This document shows positions 1 through 6,657 of a DNA stretch of 64,000 bases, in pieces. Within the stretch, counting starts at the first letter, position 1. Each line of letters begins with the position of its first letter. Origin of the DNA: Streptomyces sp. 1331.2. GTDB taxonomy: Bacteria; Actinomycetota; Actinomycetes; Streptomycetales; Streptomycetaceae. The position numbers and the translations under genes are program-made. Location: NCBI RefSeq assembly GCF_900199205.1, contig NZ_OBMJ01000001.1, positions 7,185,001 to 7,249,000 of the forward strand, read 5' to 3'. Under the pieces are notes generated by a model. It was not told the origin of the DNA, searched no databases, and saw nothing but the letters and a program-made list of their open reading frames with translations.

Positions 1-265
1 CGCCGCGGAACCGGGCCAGATCGGGCTCCCCGGCCTGCGCCTTCCGGAAGTCCTCCAGCAGGCCCCGGCGGTCGAGCATGGCCAGGGTGCGCGGGTGCAG
101 CCCCATGCTGCGCACCGGGCCGACCCGCCCCGCACCGTCGACGACCAGCACCGTCACGTCGTGCAACCGGAGTTCGTACGCCAGGGCCAGCCCCACCGGC
201 CCGGCCCCCACGATCAGCACGTCGACGTCCGGGCCGTTCACCGGACCGTCCAGGGGACCGCTCAT
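1..265 (-). CDS. FAD-dependent aromatic monooxygenase, N-terminal fragment
   Basis: The first 88 residues of a class A flavoprotein hydroxylase (PHBH fold) are present; the rest lies beyond the left edge. Reading leftward from ATG 265 there is a dinucleotide-binding GAGPVGLALAYE motif near residue 20, then an acidic end to the second strand (VLVVDG) and a GLHPRTLAMLDRRGL stretch typical of PgaE/RdmE-like enzymes. Such enzymes hydroxylate phenolic or polyketide substrates using NAD(P)H and O2. The start overlaps the P450 stop by four bases (ATGA), so the two oxidases are translationally coupled at the end of one leftward operon. The substrate cannot be inferred from this fragment. Confidence 0.85.
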   Translation of the reverse strand, partial: MSGPLDGPVNGPDVDVLIVGAGPVGLALAYELRLHDVTVLVVDGAGRVGPVRSMGLHPRTLAMLDRRGLLEDFRKAQAGEPDLARFRG

Positions 266-1443
266 CGGACGGTCACGGGCAGCGAGCTCAGTCCGCGCAG
301 GGTGGCGGTGGGCCGCCGCACCGGGGCGGCGGCGAGCGTCAGCGGGCGGGGCAGCGAGACGACGGCGGTGACCAGGTCCTCCAGCAGGCCCTGGGCGACG
401 GCCCGGCCGATGCAGGCGTGGGTGCCCCAGCTGTAGCCGAAGTGGTCGTTCGGGGTGCGGTCGAGCACCAGCTCGTCCGGCTTCGGGAACCGGTCCGGGT
501 CGCGGTTGGCGGCGGCGTACAGGCAGAGGACGCCGTCACCGCGCCGGATCGACCGGCCGCCGACCGTCACGTCGACGGTGGCGAAGCGCGTCGTCCCGGT
601 GACCGGGCTGTCGAACCTCAGCAACTCGTCCACGCCGGTGCGCAGCAGGCGACGGTCCCGCAACTGCTGCGCCGCCGTCGGGTGGGAGAGCAGCGCGGCG
701 ACGAGGTTGCCCATGCACGAGGACATCGCCATGTAGCCGCTCATCAGCATGACGCGCACGGTGTGGTGGATGTGGTGCTCCGGGATGTCGCCCGCCGCGG
801 CCGGATCGAGGACGTGGGACAGCAGGCTGCCGGGCACCGGGTCGCGCAGCCAGGAGCCGATCAACCGGTCGAGCCGCGCCCGTGCCTCGGCACCGCGCCG
901 GTAGACCTCCGGGGCCCGGTGGGCGTCCATGGCGAGCACGATGGCGTCGGCGTCCTCGGCGAACCCGGCCGGGTCCGGCGCGGGGACCCCGAGCAGTTCG
1001 CAGCTCACCAGGAGGGAGAGCGGCACCGCCACCGACGATACGAAGTCGAACCCGGGCGCGCCGTCGGTCGTTTCGGGCAGCGCCGCCTGTGGTGCCGTCA
1101 GCAGGGCCGACAGCCGCTGCCCGAAGTGCTGTCGCAGCGCGGTGGCGTCGAACCGCCGCAGGGCCGCCAGGTACAGCCGTCGCAGCGGGATCTGCTCCGG
1201 CGGGTCCAGGGTCTGCAGGCTCTCCAGCGCGGCCGGCAGCTCCGCACCGACCCGGCGGCGGTCGCGGGCGAAGCGCTCGTGGTCGTGGACCACGGCCAGG
1301 CAGTCGTCGTAGCGGGTCAGCACCCAGCAGTCGAGGGCTTCGTGCCAGTGGACGGGAGCGTGTCGGCGGAGCCGGGCGTAGACCGGATAGGGGTCGTGGA
1401 GGGTCGATGGATCCAGCGGATCGTAGGGGAGGTGTTCTGGCAC
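262..1443 (-). CDS. Cytochrome P450
   Basis: A soluble bacterial class I P450 of 393 residues, the usual length. The haem loop reads FGYSWGTHACIG with axial Cys344, and the K-helix ExxR is ELLR. The I-helix segment is MLMSGYMAMSSC, so the usual acid-alcohol pair (as in AGHETT) that delivers protons for O2 cleavage is absent. That occurs in P450s with unusual chemistry, including some that cross-link or act on carrier-bound substrates, but does not prove it. The GTG start sits behind AAGGAG. The gene lies between a small SxtJ-like ORF and an FAD monooxygenase in a biosynthetic operon, so it is probably a tailoring oxidase. Confidence 0.95.
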   Translation of the reverse strand: MPEHLPYDPLDPSTLHDPYPVYARLRRHAPVHWHEALDCWVLTRYDDCLAVVHDHERFARDRRRVGAELPAALESLQTLDPPEQIPLRRLYLAALRRFDATALRQHFGQRLSALLTAPQAALPETTDGAPGFDFVSSVAVPLSLLVSCELLGVPAPDPAGFAEDADAIVLAMDAHRAPEVYRRGAEARARLDRLIGSWLRDPVPGSLLSHVLDPAAAGDIPEHHIHHTVRVMLMSGYMAMSSCMGNLVAALLSHPTAAQQLRDRRLLRTGVDELLRFDSPVTGTTRFATVDVTVGGRSIRRGDGVLCLYAAANRDPDRFPKPDELVLDRTPNDHFGYSWGTHACIGRAVAQGLLEDLVTAVVSLPRPLTLAAAPVRRPTATLRGLSSLPVTVR

Positions 1444-1476
1444 CGGTTCTCCTTGGTCGGACGGTCCGTCGGGGGA

Positions 1477-1677
1477 TCAGCCGCGGCTGCGGGCGGAGGA
1501 CCGGCGGGGGGACCGGTCGGGGAATCGGTCGGGGGACCGGACAGGCGGGAGGGGACTCCAGTAGCTGCGCACCCGCGGACCGCGGGAGCGGCGCAGCGGA
1601 TCGCGGACCAAGCGCCCGACCAGGCCGACCGGCGTGACGACGAGGAAGTAGACGACGAACAGCAGGAGCCTGCGCAC
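1477..1677 (-). CDS. Short SxtJ-like membrane protein
   Basis: A 66-residue protein with one N-terminal hydrophobic segment (LLLFVVYFLVVTPVGLVG), followed by RDPLRR and RSYW. This order, YFLVVTPxGLxxR then DPLRR then SYW, resembles the C-terminal end of SxtJ-family proteins, which lie beside carbamoyltransferases in saxitoxin and cell-envelope clusters. The usual N-terminal membrane part is missing, so only a short form remains. The tail after residue 40 is a degenerate PDRFPDRSPRRSS repeat with no clear counterpart. A GTG start follows GGAGGA, and the gene is 40 bases downstream of the carbamoyltransferase. The family assignment is from memory and the function is unknown. Confidence 0.6.
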   Translation of the reverse strand: MRRLLLFVVYFLVVTPVGLVGRLVRDPLRRSRGPRVRSYWSPLPPVRSPDRFPDRSPRRSSARSRG

Positions 1678-1717
1678 GGAAGCGTCCTCCGGTGGTGGTT
1701 GGGGTCGGGCCGGCCGG

Positions 1718-3622
1718 TCAGTCCAGCGGGATGGCTTCGCGCCACTCGCCGTCCTCGCGCCACGGCGGCTGCTCGCCCTTGAGGAGGAGGAAGCGGCCGA
1801 GCGCGAGGACGTCGATGCCGGTGCGCATGAAGCAGGCGTACGCCTCGGCCGGGGTGTTGACGATCGGCTCGCCGCGGACGTTGAACGAGGTGTTCACGAG
1901 GACCGGGCATCCCGTCAGGCCCTTGAACGCCGAGAGGAGCGCGTGGAAGGCGGGATTGGTGTGCTCGTCGACGGTCTGCACCCGGGCCGACAGGTCGACG
2001 TGGGTGACGGCCGGCAGCGTGGAGCGCCGCACCCGGAGCAGGTCCAGCCCCGTCAGGCCGGCGTCCGCATCGGCGGCGTCGAGCTGCTGCGCCGGGGCGA
2101 GCGAGGCCACCAGCAGCATGTAGGGGCTGTCCTGGTTGAGCTGGAAGTGGTCCTTGGCGTCCGCGGCGAGGACGGCCGGCGCGAAGGGCCGGAACGACTC
2201 GCGGAACTTGATCTTCAGGTTCATCTCCGACTGCATGGCCGGGTTGCGGGGGTCGCCGAGGATCGACCGGTTGCCCAGCGCCCTGGGCCCGAACTCCATC
2301 CGCCCCTGGAACCATCCGACGACCTGCCCGGCGGCGAGCTGCGCGGCGACCTGCTCGACCAGCTGCTCGTCGGTCAGCCGGTGGTGCGGTATGCCCTCGC
2401 CGTCGAGGTAGTCGGCGATCTGCCGGTCGCTGTACGAGGGGCCGAGCAGGGCTCCCGCCATCGCGTCCGTGCTGGTGCCGGTGCCGGTGCCGGTCACGGT
2501 GCTGCTACCGGTGCCACTGCCGGAGCTACGACCGGTCCCGGTGCCGAGGTGCGGGCGCGGTGCTCCCCGCGCCACGCCGACCGCGAGTGCGGCGCCGAGG
2601 GCCCCGCCCGCGTCGCCGGCCGCGGGCTGGACCCAGATCTCCTCGAACACCCGCCGGTCGGCGAGCCTGCCGTTGGCCACGCAGTTGAGCGCCACCCCGC
2701 CGGCCAGGCAGAGCCGGCTCTCCCCGGTCAGCCGCCGGGCGGTGCCCGCCAGCTTCAGGACGACGTCCTCGGTGACCTGCTGGACGGAGGCGGCCAGGTC
2801 GAACTCGCGTTCCGTGAGCGGCCCTTCGGGCTGTCGGCGGGGCCCGCCGAAGAGCTTCTCGAACCGCTTTCCGGTCATGACCCGCCCGCGCAGGTACTCG
2901 AAGTACCCCAGGTCGAGGCGGAACGAGCCGTCCGCCCGGACGTCGATCAGCTTCTCGCGGATCAGCGGGGCGTACCGCGGCTTCCCGTAGGGCGCCAGGC
3001 CCATCAGCTTGTACTCCCCGGAGTCCACCTTGAATCCGCAGAAGTAGGTGAACGCGGAGTACAGCATGCCCAGCGAGTGGGGGAAGGCGATCTCCGCGAC
3101 CTGGCGGAGCTCGCGGTCCCGGCCGTGCCAGATCGTGGTCGTCGCCCACTCGCCGACCCCGTCGATGCAGAGCACCGCGGCGGACTCGTACGGACTGGGC
3201 AGGAAGGCCGAAGCCGCGTGGGACTCGTGGTGGCGGCGGCAGACGATCGGCGGCACCGCTCCCGCGCCGAGCGCGGCCAGTTCCCGGTGGACCACCTCGG
3301 TGGCCCGCCGCTTCCAGGACAGCCACTGCGGCAGTGTGGAGCGGAAGGAGGCGAACCCGTACGGGGCGGCCCCGGCGAAGGTCGCCAGCACCCGCCGGAA
3401 CTTCAGTTGCGGGTCCTCGTAGTAGGCGACCGCCGAGACGTCGTCCAGGCGCAGGCCGCCCTCGTGCAGGCAGTACTCCACCGCCCGGGCGGGGAACGCC
3501 GGGTCGTGCCGGTGCCGGCTGAACCGCTCCTCCTGGGCGGCTGCCAGCACGGTCCCGTCGGAGGTCAGTGCCGCGGCACTGTCGTGATAGAAGGCCGATA
3601 TACCGAGTACCGGATCGGGCAT
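1718..3622 (-). CDS. O-carbamoyltransferase, NodU/TobZ/CmcH family
   Basis: Transfers a carbamoyl group from carbamoyl phosphate, through carbamoyl-adenylate, to a hydroxyl of a natural product. At 634 residues it has both expected parts. The Kae1-like N-terminal domain shows HHESHA at 131-136 and GGVALNC near 308; the C-terminal domain shows GRMEFGPRALGNRSIL near 444 and VNTSFNVRGEP. An unusual Gly-Thr/Ser-Gly run of about 30 residues (near 357-387, DNA 2466-2545) interrupts the region between the domains and looks like repeat expansion. It sits in a leftward operon with small membrane proteins and an SGNH hydrolase. The acceptor is unknown. Confidence 0.95.
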   Translation of the reverse strand: MPDPVLGISAFYHDSAAALTSDGTVLAAAQEERFSRHRHDPAFPARAVEYCLHEGGLRLDDVSAVAYYEDPQLKFRRVLATFAGAAPYGFASFRSTLPQWLSWKRRATEVVHRELAALGAGAVPPIVCRRHHESHAASAFLPSPYESAAVLCIDGVGEWATTTIWHGRDRELRQVAEIAFPHSLGMLYSAFTYFCGFKVDSGEYKLMGLAPYGKPRYAPLIREKLIDVRADGSFRLDLGYFEYLRGRVMTGKRFEKLFGGPRRQPEGPLTEREFDLAASVQQVTEDVVLKLAGTARRLTGESRLCLAGGVALNCVANGRLADRRVFEEIWVQPAAGDAGGALGAALAVGVARGAPRPHLGTGTGRSSGSGTGSSTVTGTGTGTSTDAMAGALLGPSYSDRQIADYLDGEGIPHHRLTDEQLVEQVAAQLAAGQVVGWFQGRMEFGPRALGNRSILGDPRNPAMQSEMNLKIKFRESFRPFAPAVLAADAKDHFQLNQDSPYMLLVASLAPAQQLDAADADAGLTGLDLLRVRRSTLPAVTHVDLSARVQTVDEHTNPAFHALLSAFKGLTGCPVLVNTSFNVRGEPIVNTPAEAYACFMRTGIDVLALGRFLLLKGEQPPWREDGEWREAIPLD

Positions 3623-3668
3623 GGGCGTTCTCCTGATCGAGGCAGGGCTGCCGTACGGGTGGGAGCGG

Positions 3669-3767
3669 TCAGAACAGCGGGTAGATGGAGTCGTCGTCCC
3701 TCCGCTTCGCCCTGCGCGGCCCGAGCCTGCGCAGGAGGGCGGACAGCGCCCGGATGATCTTCGTCAT
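3669..3767 (-). CDS. 32-residue basic peptide beside the carbamoyltransferase
   Basis: A short gene encoding MTKIIRALSALLRRLG, then a basic stretch, then DDDSIYPLF at the C terminus. It has a good ribosome site (GAGAGGA, eight bases before ATG) and fits between the SGNH hydrolase and the carbamoyltransferase with 40-46 base gaps. The N-terminal half could form an amphipathic helix. The C-terminal IYPLF recalls the IYTLF ending of DUF5989/SxtK-type mini-proteins, which also neighbour carbamoyltransferases, but those carry a longer hydrophobic segment that is absent here. Function unknown; the homology is tentative. Confidence 0.5.
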   Translation of the reverse strand: MTKIIRALSALLRRLGPRRAKRRDDDSIYPLF

Positions 3768-3807
3768 GGCGTTCCTCTCGTGAGGGGTGGCGGGACGGCA
3801 ACTGCGC

Positions 3808-4905
3808 TCAGCGGAGCCCGAGTTCGTCGGCGACGACCCGACTGGTCAGGTCGTAGCCCCGGTCGGTCATGTGGCCGCGGTCGATGTAGAGCCAGTCGTG
3901 TTCGGTGGCCTCGGCCCGGAGCAGCGGGGTCAGGTCCAGGAAGTCCACCCGGATCCGGGCGCAGGCGCGGCGCATGGCGGCGGAGAAGGAGGCTCCGGTC
4001 TCCATCGAGGACAGGGCGCCGTACCGGGCGTCCCAGCTGCCGCGGCGTGAGGTGCGGTCCTGGTCGGCGAAGAGCAGGCGCTCCTGCGGGGCAGGCTGTT
4101 CGCGCAGCCAGGTCGCCGGCGGGTGGAGGACGTAGGTGAGCCGTGCGCCGGTGCCGGCGAGCAGCTGCTGCCAGGAGGCCAGGTGACGGGCGGTGAGGTC
4201 GACGGCGGTGGCGATCGTCCGGGCGAGGGTCGGCGGCTCCTCCTCGGCGTCGGCCCCCGGTCCGGTCGGTCCGGTCGGTCCGGGGGGTCCGGGGGGTCCG
4301 GGGGGTACGGCAGGGGCGGTACGGGGGCGGCGGCGGCCGAACCCGAACCGGCCGACGTGCCGCGCCCGCAGCGCGTCCATCTGCTCGTAGTACTCGCCGC
4401 AGAGGTAGAAGGCGCCGTGCTCGTTCTGCTGCCGGGCCGGCAGCCGGGCCAGGTGCAGGGCGTTGAAGCCGGAGAACACCAGCACCTCGCCCAGCTCGGG
4501 GAGCAGGTGGCGGTGCAGCAGGTAGAGCAGGACCTCCTGGGCCGGGTTGTACCGGACCGCGCCGAAGTTCAGCCACGGCGTCGAGGGCGCGTAGCGGGAC
4601 CAGAGCCGGGACGGGATGGTGGCTTCGTCCCGGCCGGCGCCGATGCCGAAGCCGATGGACGCCCCGGCGACCAGGTTCACCCGCCCCGTCGGGCGCCGGT
4701 GGGCGACCGAGGCGACCGCCGCGCTCCCGTGCGAGAGGCGGAATCCCAGCCGGTCGGTGTTGACCACGGGGGAACGGAAGTCGGTCCGGTGGAAGTACAT
4801 CAGGTACGGCTGGTAGTTGCGGTGGGCCGGATCGTCGAACTCGTCGTACACCGCCATCTGCGGGGTGAGGAGCTGGACCTGGTTCGGTGCAGGTGGCTTC
4901 CTCAT
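3808..4905 (-). CDS. SGNH/GDSL-like hydrolase
   Basis: A 365-residue protein with SGNH hallmarks: GASIGFGIGAGRDEATIPSR supplies the nucleophile-block serine, and YIDRGHMTDRG near the C terminus gives the DxxH dyad. Members act as esterases or acyltransferases. A proline-glycine run (PPGPPGPPGPTGPTGPG, DNA about 4257-4310) interrupts the middle and resembles a simple-repeat insertion. Its ATG overlaps the MFS stop as ATGA. SGNH proteins accompany NodU-type carbamoyltransferases elsewhere (SxtL beside SxtI), so it may act on the same substrate; this is inference. The reaction is not determined. Confidence 0.75.
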   Translation of the reverse strand: MRKPPAPNQVQLLTPQMAVYDEFDDPAHRNYQPYLMYFHRTDFRSPVVNTDRLGFRLSHGSAAVASVAHRRPTGRVNLVAGASIGFGIGAGRDEATIPSRLWSRYAPSTPWLNFGAVRYNPAQEVLLYLLHRHLLPELGEVLVFSGFNALHLARLPARQQNEHGAFYLCGEYYEQMDALRARHVGRFGFGRRRPRTAPAVPPGPPGPPGPTGPTGPGADAEEEPPTLARTIATAVDLTARHLASWQQLLAGTGARLTYVLHPPATWLREQPAPQERLLFADQDRTSRRGSWDARYGALSSMETGASFSAAMRRACARIRVDFLDLTPLLRAEATEHDWLYIDRGHMTDRGYDLTSRVVADELGLR

Positions 4906-6200
4906 CCGCCCGAGCCTCCGGTGACGGCGGCGCGTTCCGGTGCCGCGGAGTCGGACGGCTCGGCGTCGACGCCCAGCCGGCGGACCGAGACCAGGGCGAT
5001 CGGCAGCAGGGCGACCACCAGGAGGAGCAGTCCGCCGACGAGCGCGACTCGGGTGGTGCCGAACAGGGTGGCCAGCGGGATCACGGCCAACTGTCCGACG
5101 GGGATGGCGGCGAAGGAGCCGAAGTCGTCGTAGGAGGTGGCGCGCGACATCATCTCCGGGGGGATGTGCTGGTGGCGCATGGTGTCCCAGACGACGCCCA
5201 TGAACCCGGTGCCCAGGCCGGCGACGAACGCGCCGACGCCCAGCCACCAGGCGTCCGACCCGGCCCCCAGCAGGATGAGCGGCGCCGCCGCCACGGACAT
5301 CCAGACCAGGCCGGTGACGAGCGGTCGGCGCACCGTCAGCTTGATCAGGACGGCGCTCATCAGCAGCAGGCCGACGGCCTTGGCACTGAGCACCGCGCCC
5401 CACGGCCCCGGCCCGATGCCCTGCTTGGCGATCACGGGACCGAGCACCTGCCAGACGCCCATCTGGACGGCGTTGATCACGGTGAAGGCCGCCGTGACCG
5501 ACCAGATCCACGAGGTGGACCTGAAGTACGTCCAGCCCAGGCGCAGTTCGTGCAGCAGGCGACCGTCGGGCCGGGCCGCCCGGTCGGGCAGCGAGACCCG
5601 GGTCAGGCAGGCGGCGCAGACGAAGAAGGACGCCGCGTCGATGGCGATCGCCCAGCCGCCGCCGACGGTGGCCACCAGGACGCCCCCCAGGGTGGGGCCG
5701 AGGACGGCGGCGGCGTTGCGCGAGGTCGCGAGCAGCGAGTTCGCCTGCTGGAGGCTTTCGGCGTCCACGAGTTGGGGCACGATGCCGCTCATCGCCGGGC
5801 CGTTGAAGGCCTGCAGGGCGCCGTTGACGAAGGCCAGTGCCATCAGGTACCCGATGGGCCGGCCGGTGAACACGCACAGGGCGACGGCCGCCTGGGCCAG
5901 TCCGGACCCGAGGCTGGTGAGGCGCAGCAGGGTGTCCCGGCGGAGCCGGTCGGCGACCCCGCCGCCGAGGATGATCAGCGCCACCATCGGCACCATCGCG
6001 GAGGTGAGGACGAGGCTCAGGTCCTCGGGCCTGCCGGTCAGTTGGAGCACGGCGAAGGCCAGTGCCACCGGCGTCATCGTGCCGCCCATGACGGAGACGA
6101 CCCGGCCGGCGAAGAACCAGCGGAAAGCGGGGCGGCGGAGCGGATTCCGTCCCTTCTCCGGCAGGCGGGCGGGCGGCGGGGGGTTCGGTGGGGGGCTCAT
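4902..6200 (-). CDS. MFS exporter
   Basis: A 432-residue major facilitator of the MFS_3/macrolide-efflux type, with about twelve hydrophobic segments. It begins with a proline-rich N terminus, then FRWFFAGRVVSVMGG, the usual first helix of this subgroup. The cytoplasmic loop GGGVADRLRRDTLLR is the A-like motif between helices 2 and 3. The ATG at 6200 gives the normal length; longer upstream starts only add non-conserved sequence. It is the first gene of the leftward biosynthetic operon and overlaps the SGNH gene by four bases. It most likely exports the product or gives self-protection. Confidence 0.9.
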   Translation of the reverse strand: MSPPPNPPPPARLPEKGRNPLRRPAFRWFFAGRVVSVMGGTMTPVALAFAVLQLTGRPEDLSLVLTSAMVPMVALIILGGGVADRLRRDTLLRLTSLGSGLAQAAVALCVFTGRPIGYLMALAFVNGALQAFNGPAMSGIVPQLVDAESLQQANSLLATSRNAAAVLGPTLGGVLVATVGGGWAIAIDAASFFVCAACLTRVSLPDRAARPDGRLLHELRLGWTYFRSTSWIWSVTAAFTVINAVQMGVWQVLGPVIAKQGIGPGPWGAVLSAKAVGLLLMSAVLIKLTVRRPLVTGLVWMSVAAAPLILLGAGSDAWWLGVGAFVAGLGTGFMGVVWDTMRHQHIPPEMMSRATSYDDFGSFAAIPVGQLAVIPLATLFGTTRVALVGGLLLLVVALLPIALVSVRRLGVDAEPSDSAAPERAAVTGGSGG

Positions 6201-6574
6201 GGCGTTTCCAGTTCCACACTCTTGTGGGCGGTCGCGACAGGATTGCGGGCGAATCGGGCGCTTCGCACCTGGGAAAGGGATTTCGCCGGTGGAAGTCAGT
6301 GCCGGCTCCGGGGGCAATCCATTCCCAGCGGCGGGGAGGTGAAACTCCGCACCCGCCCCGGTCGATGTGATGCGCATCACGTCGATGCTATTGAGTGTGC
6401 CCCACGTATTGTCCCGGGCGAAAGTCTTGTTGTTGTCGTGGGCATGAGTTAGCGTGACCGGGCTTGTTCGAGGTGGGGGAGTCGATTTCGGCTGCCATTG
6501 CGCGGACGGCGCACATATGTCCGTGTCCGGCCCGGGCGCGGATCCGTCGCATTCCCGGGAGAGGGGGGTTCGCC
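6201..6574. promoter_or_regulatory. Divergent control region of the biosynthetic cluster, with a CRP-like palindrome
   Basis: About 370 bases without a gene separate the two divergent operons. At 6362-6385 lies a 24-bp near-perfect palindrome: TCGA, one mismatch, GTGATGCGCATCAC, one mismatch, TCGA. Its core fits TGTGA-N6-TCAC, the form bound by CRP/FNR-type regulators. No -35/-10 pair could be assigned with confidence. The region is less GC-rich than the flanking genes around 6380-6470. Confidence 0.5.
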
Positions 6575-6592
6575 ATGAGCTACGACTACTGA
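6575..6592 (+). CDS. Possible five-codon ORF (MSYDY)
   Basis: ATG-AGC-TAC-GAC-TAC-TGA follows a very strong purine-rich ribosome site (GGGAGAGGGGGG, with an 8-base gap to the ATG) and is followed 12 bases later by a strong hairpin, before the ATP-grasp gene. It could be a leader peptide whose translation controls read-through. It could also be a minimal ribosomal precursor like the pentapeptides of P450-modified biarylitides (MxYxH type), or the peptide partner of a PGM1-type ligase. The tyrosine-rich sequence and the P450 and ligase in the cluster make the precursor idea worth testing. A chance ORF of this size is easy to obtain. Confidence 0.3.
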   Translation: MSYDY

Positions 6593-6604
6593 TCATGAGA
6601 ATCC

Positions 6605-6633
6605 GGGTGGGGTCCGGACTCCGGACCCCACCC
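6605..6633 (+). terminator. Hairpin between MSYDY and the ATP-grasp gene
   Basis: A perfect inverted repeat: 6605-6618 pairs with 6620-6633 (stem of up to 14 bp, arms GGGTGGGGTCCGGA-like). It lies 12 bases after the MSYDY stop and 24 bases before the ATP-grasp start. No U-tract follows. It could be an attenuator, a partial terminator or an RNA-stabilising stem. Confidence 0.7.
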
Positions 6634-6657
6634 CCCGCTCAGGGAAGGTGAATCCGC

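Noticed and set aside
418..1782. Long open frame on the + strand over the P450 gene
   Set aside because: It is antisense to a P450 with complete motifs, is rich in Arg/Gly/Val as expected from high-GC shadow frames, and has no ribosome site or family pattern. Many similar frames (for example 1943-3757 and 18342-20366) were left out for the same reason.
6575..6592. MSYDY as a true biarylitide precursor
   Set aside because: Biarylitide precursors end in His and are followed directly by their P450; here the last residue is Tyr and the P450 is 5 kb away in a divergent operon. It is kept only as an open question.
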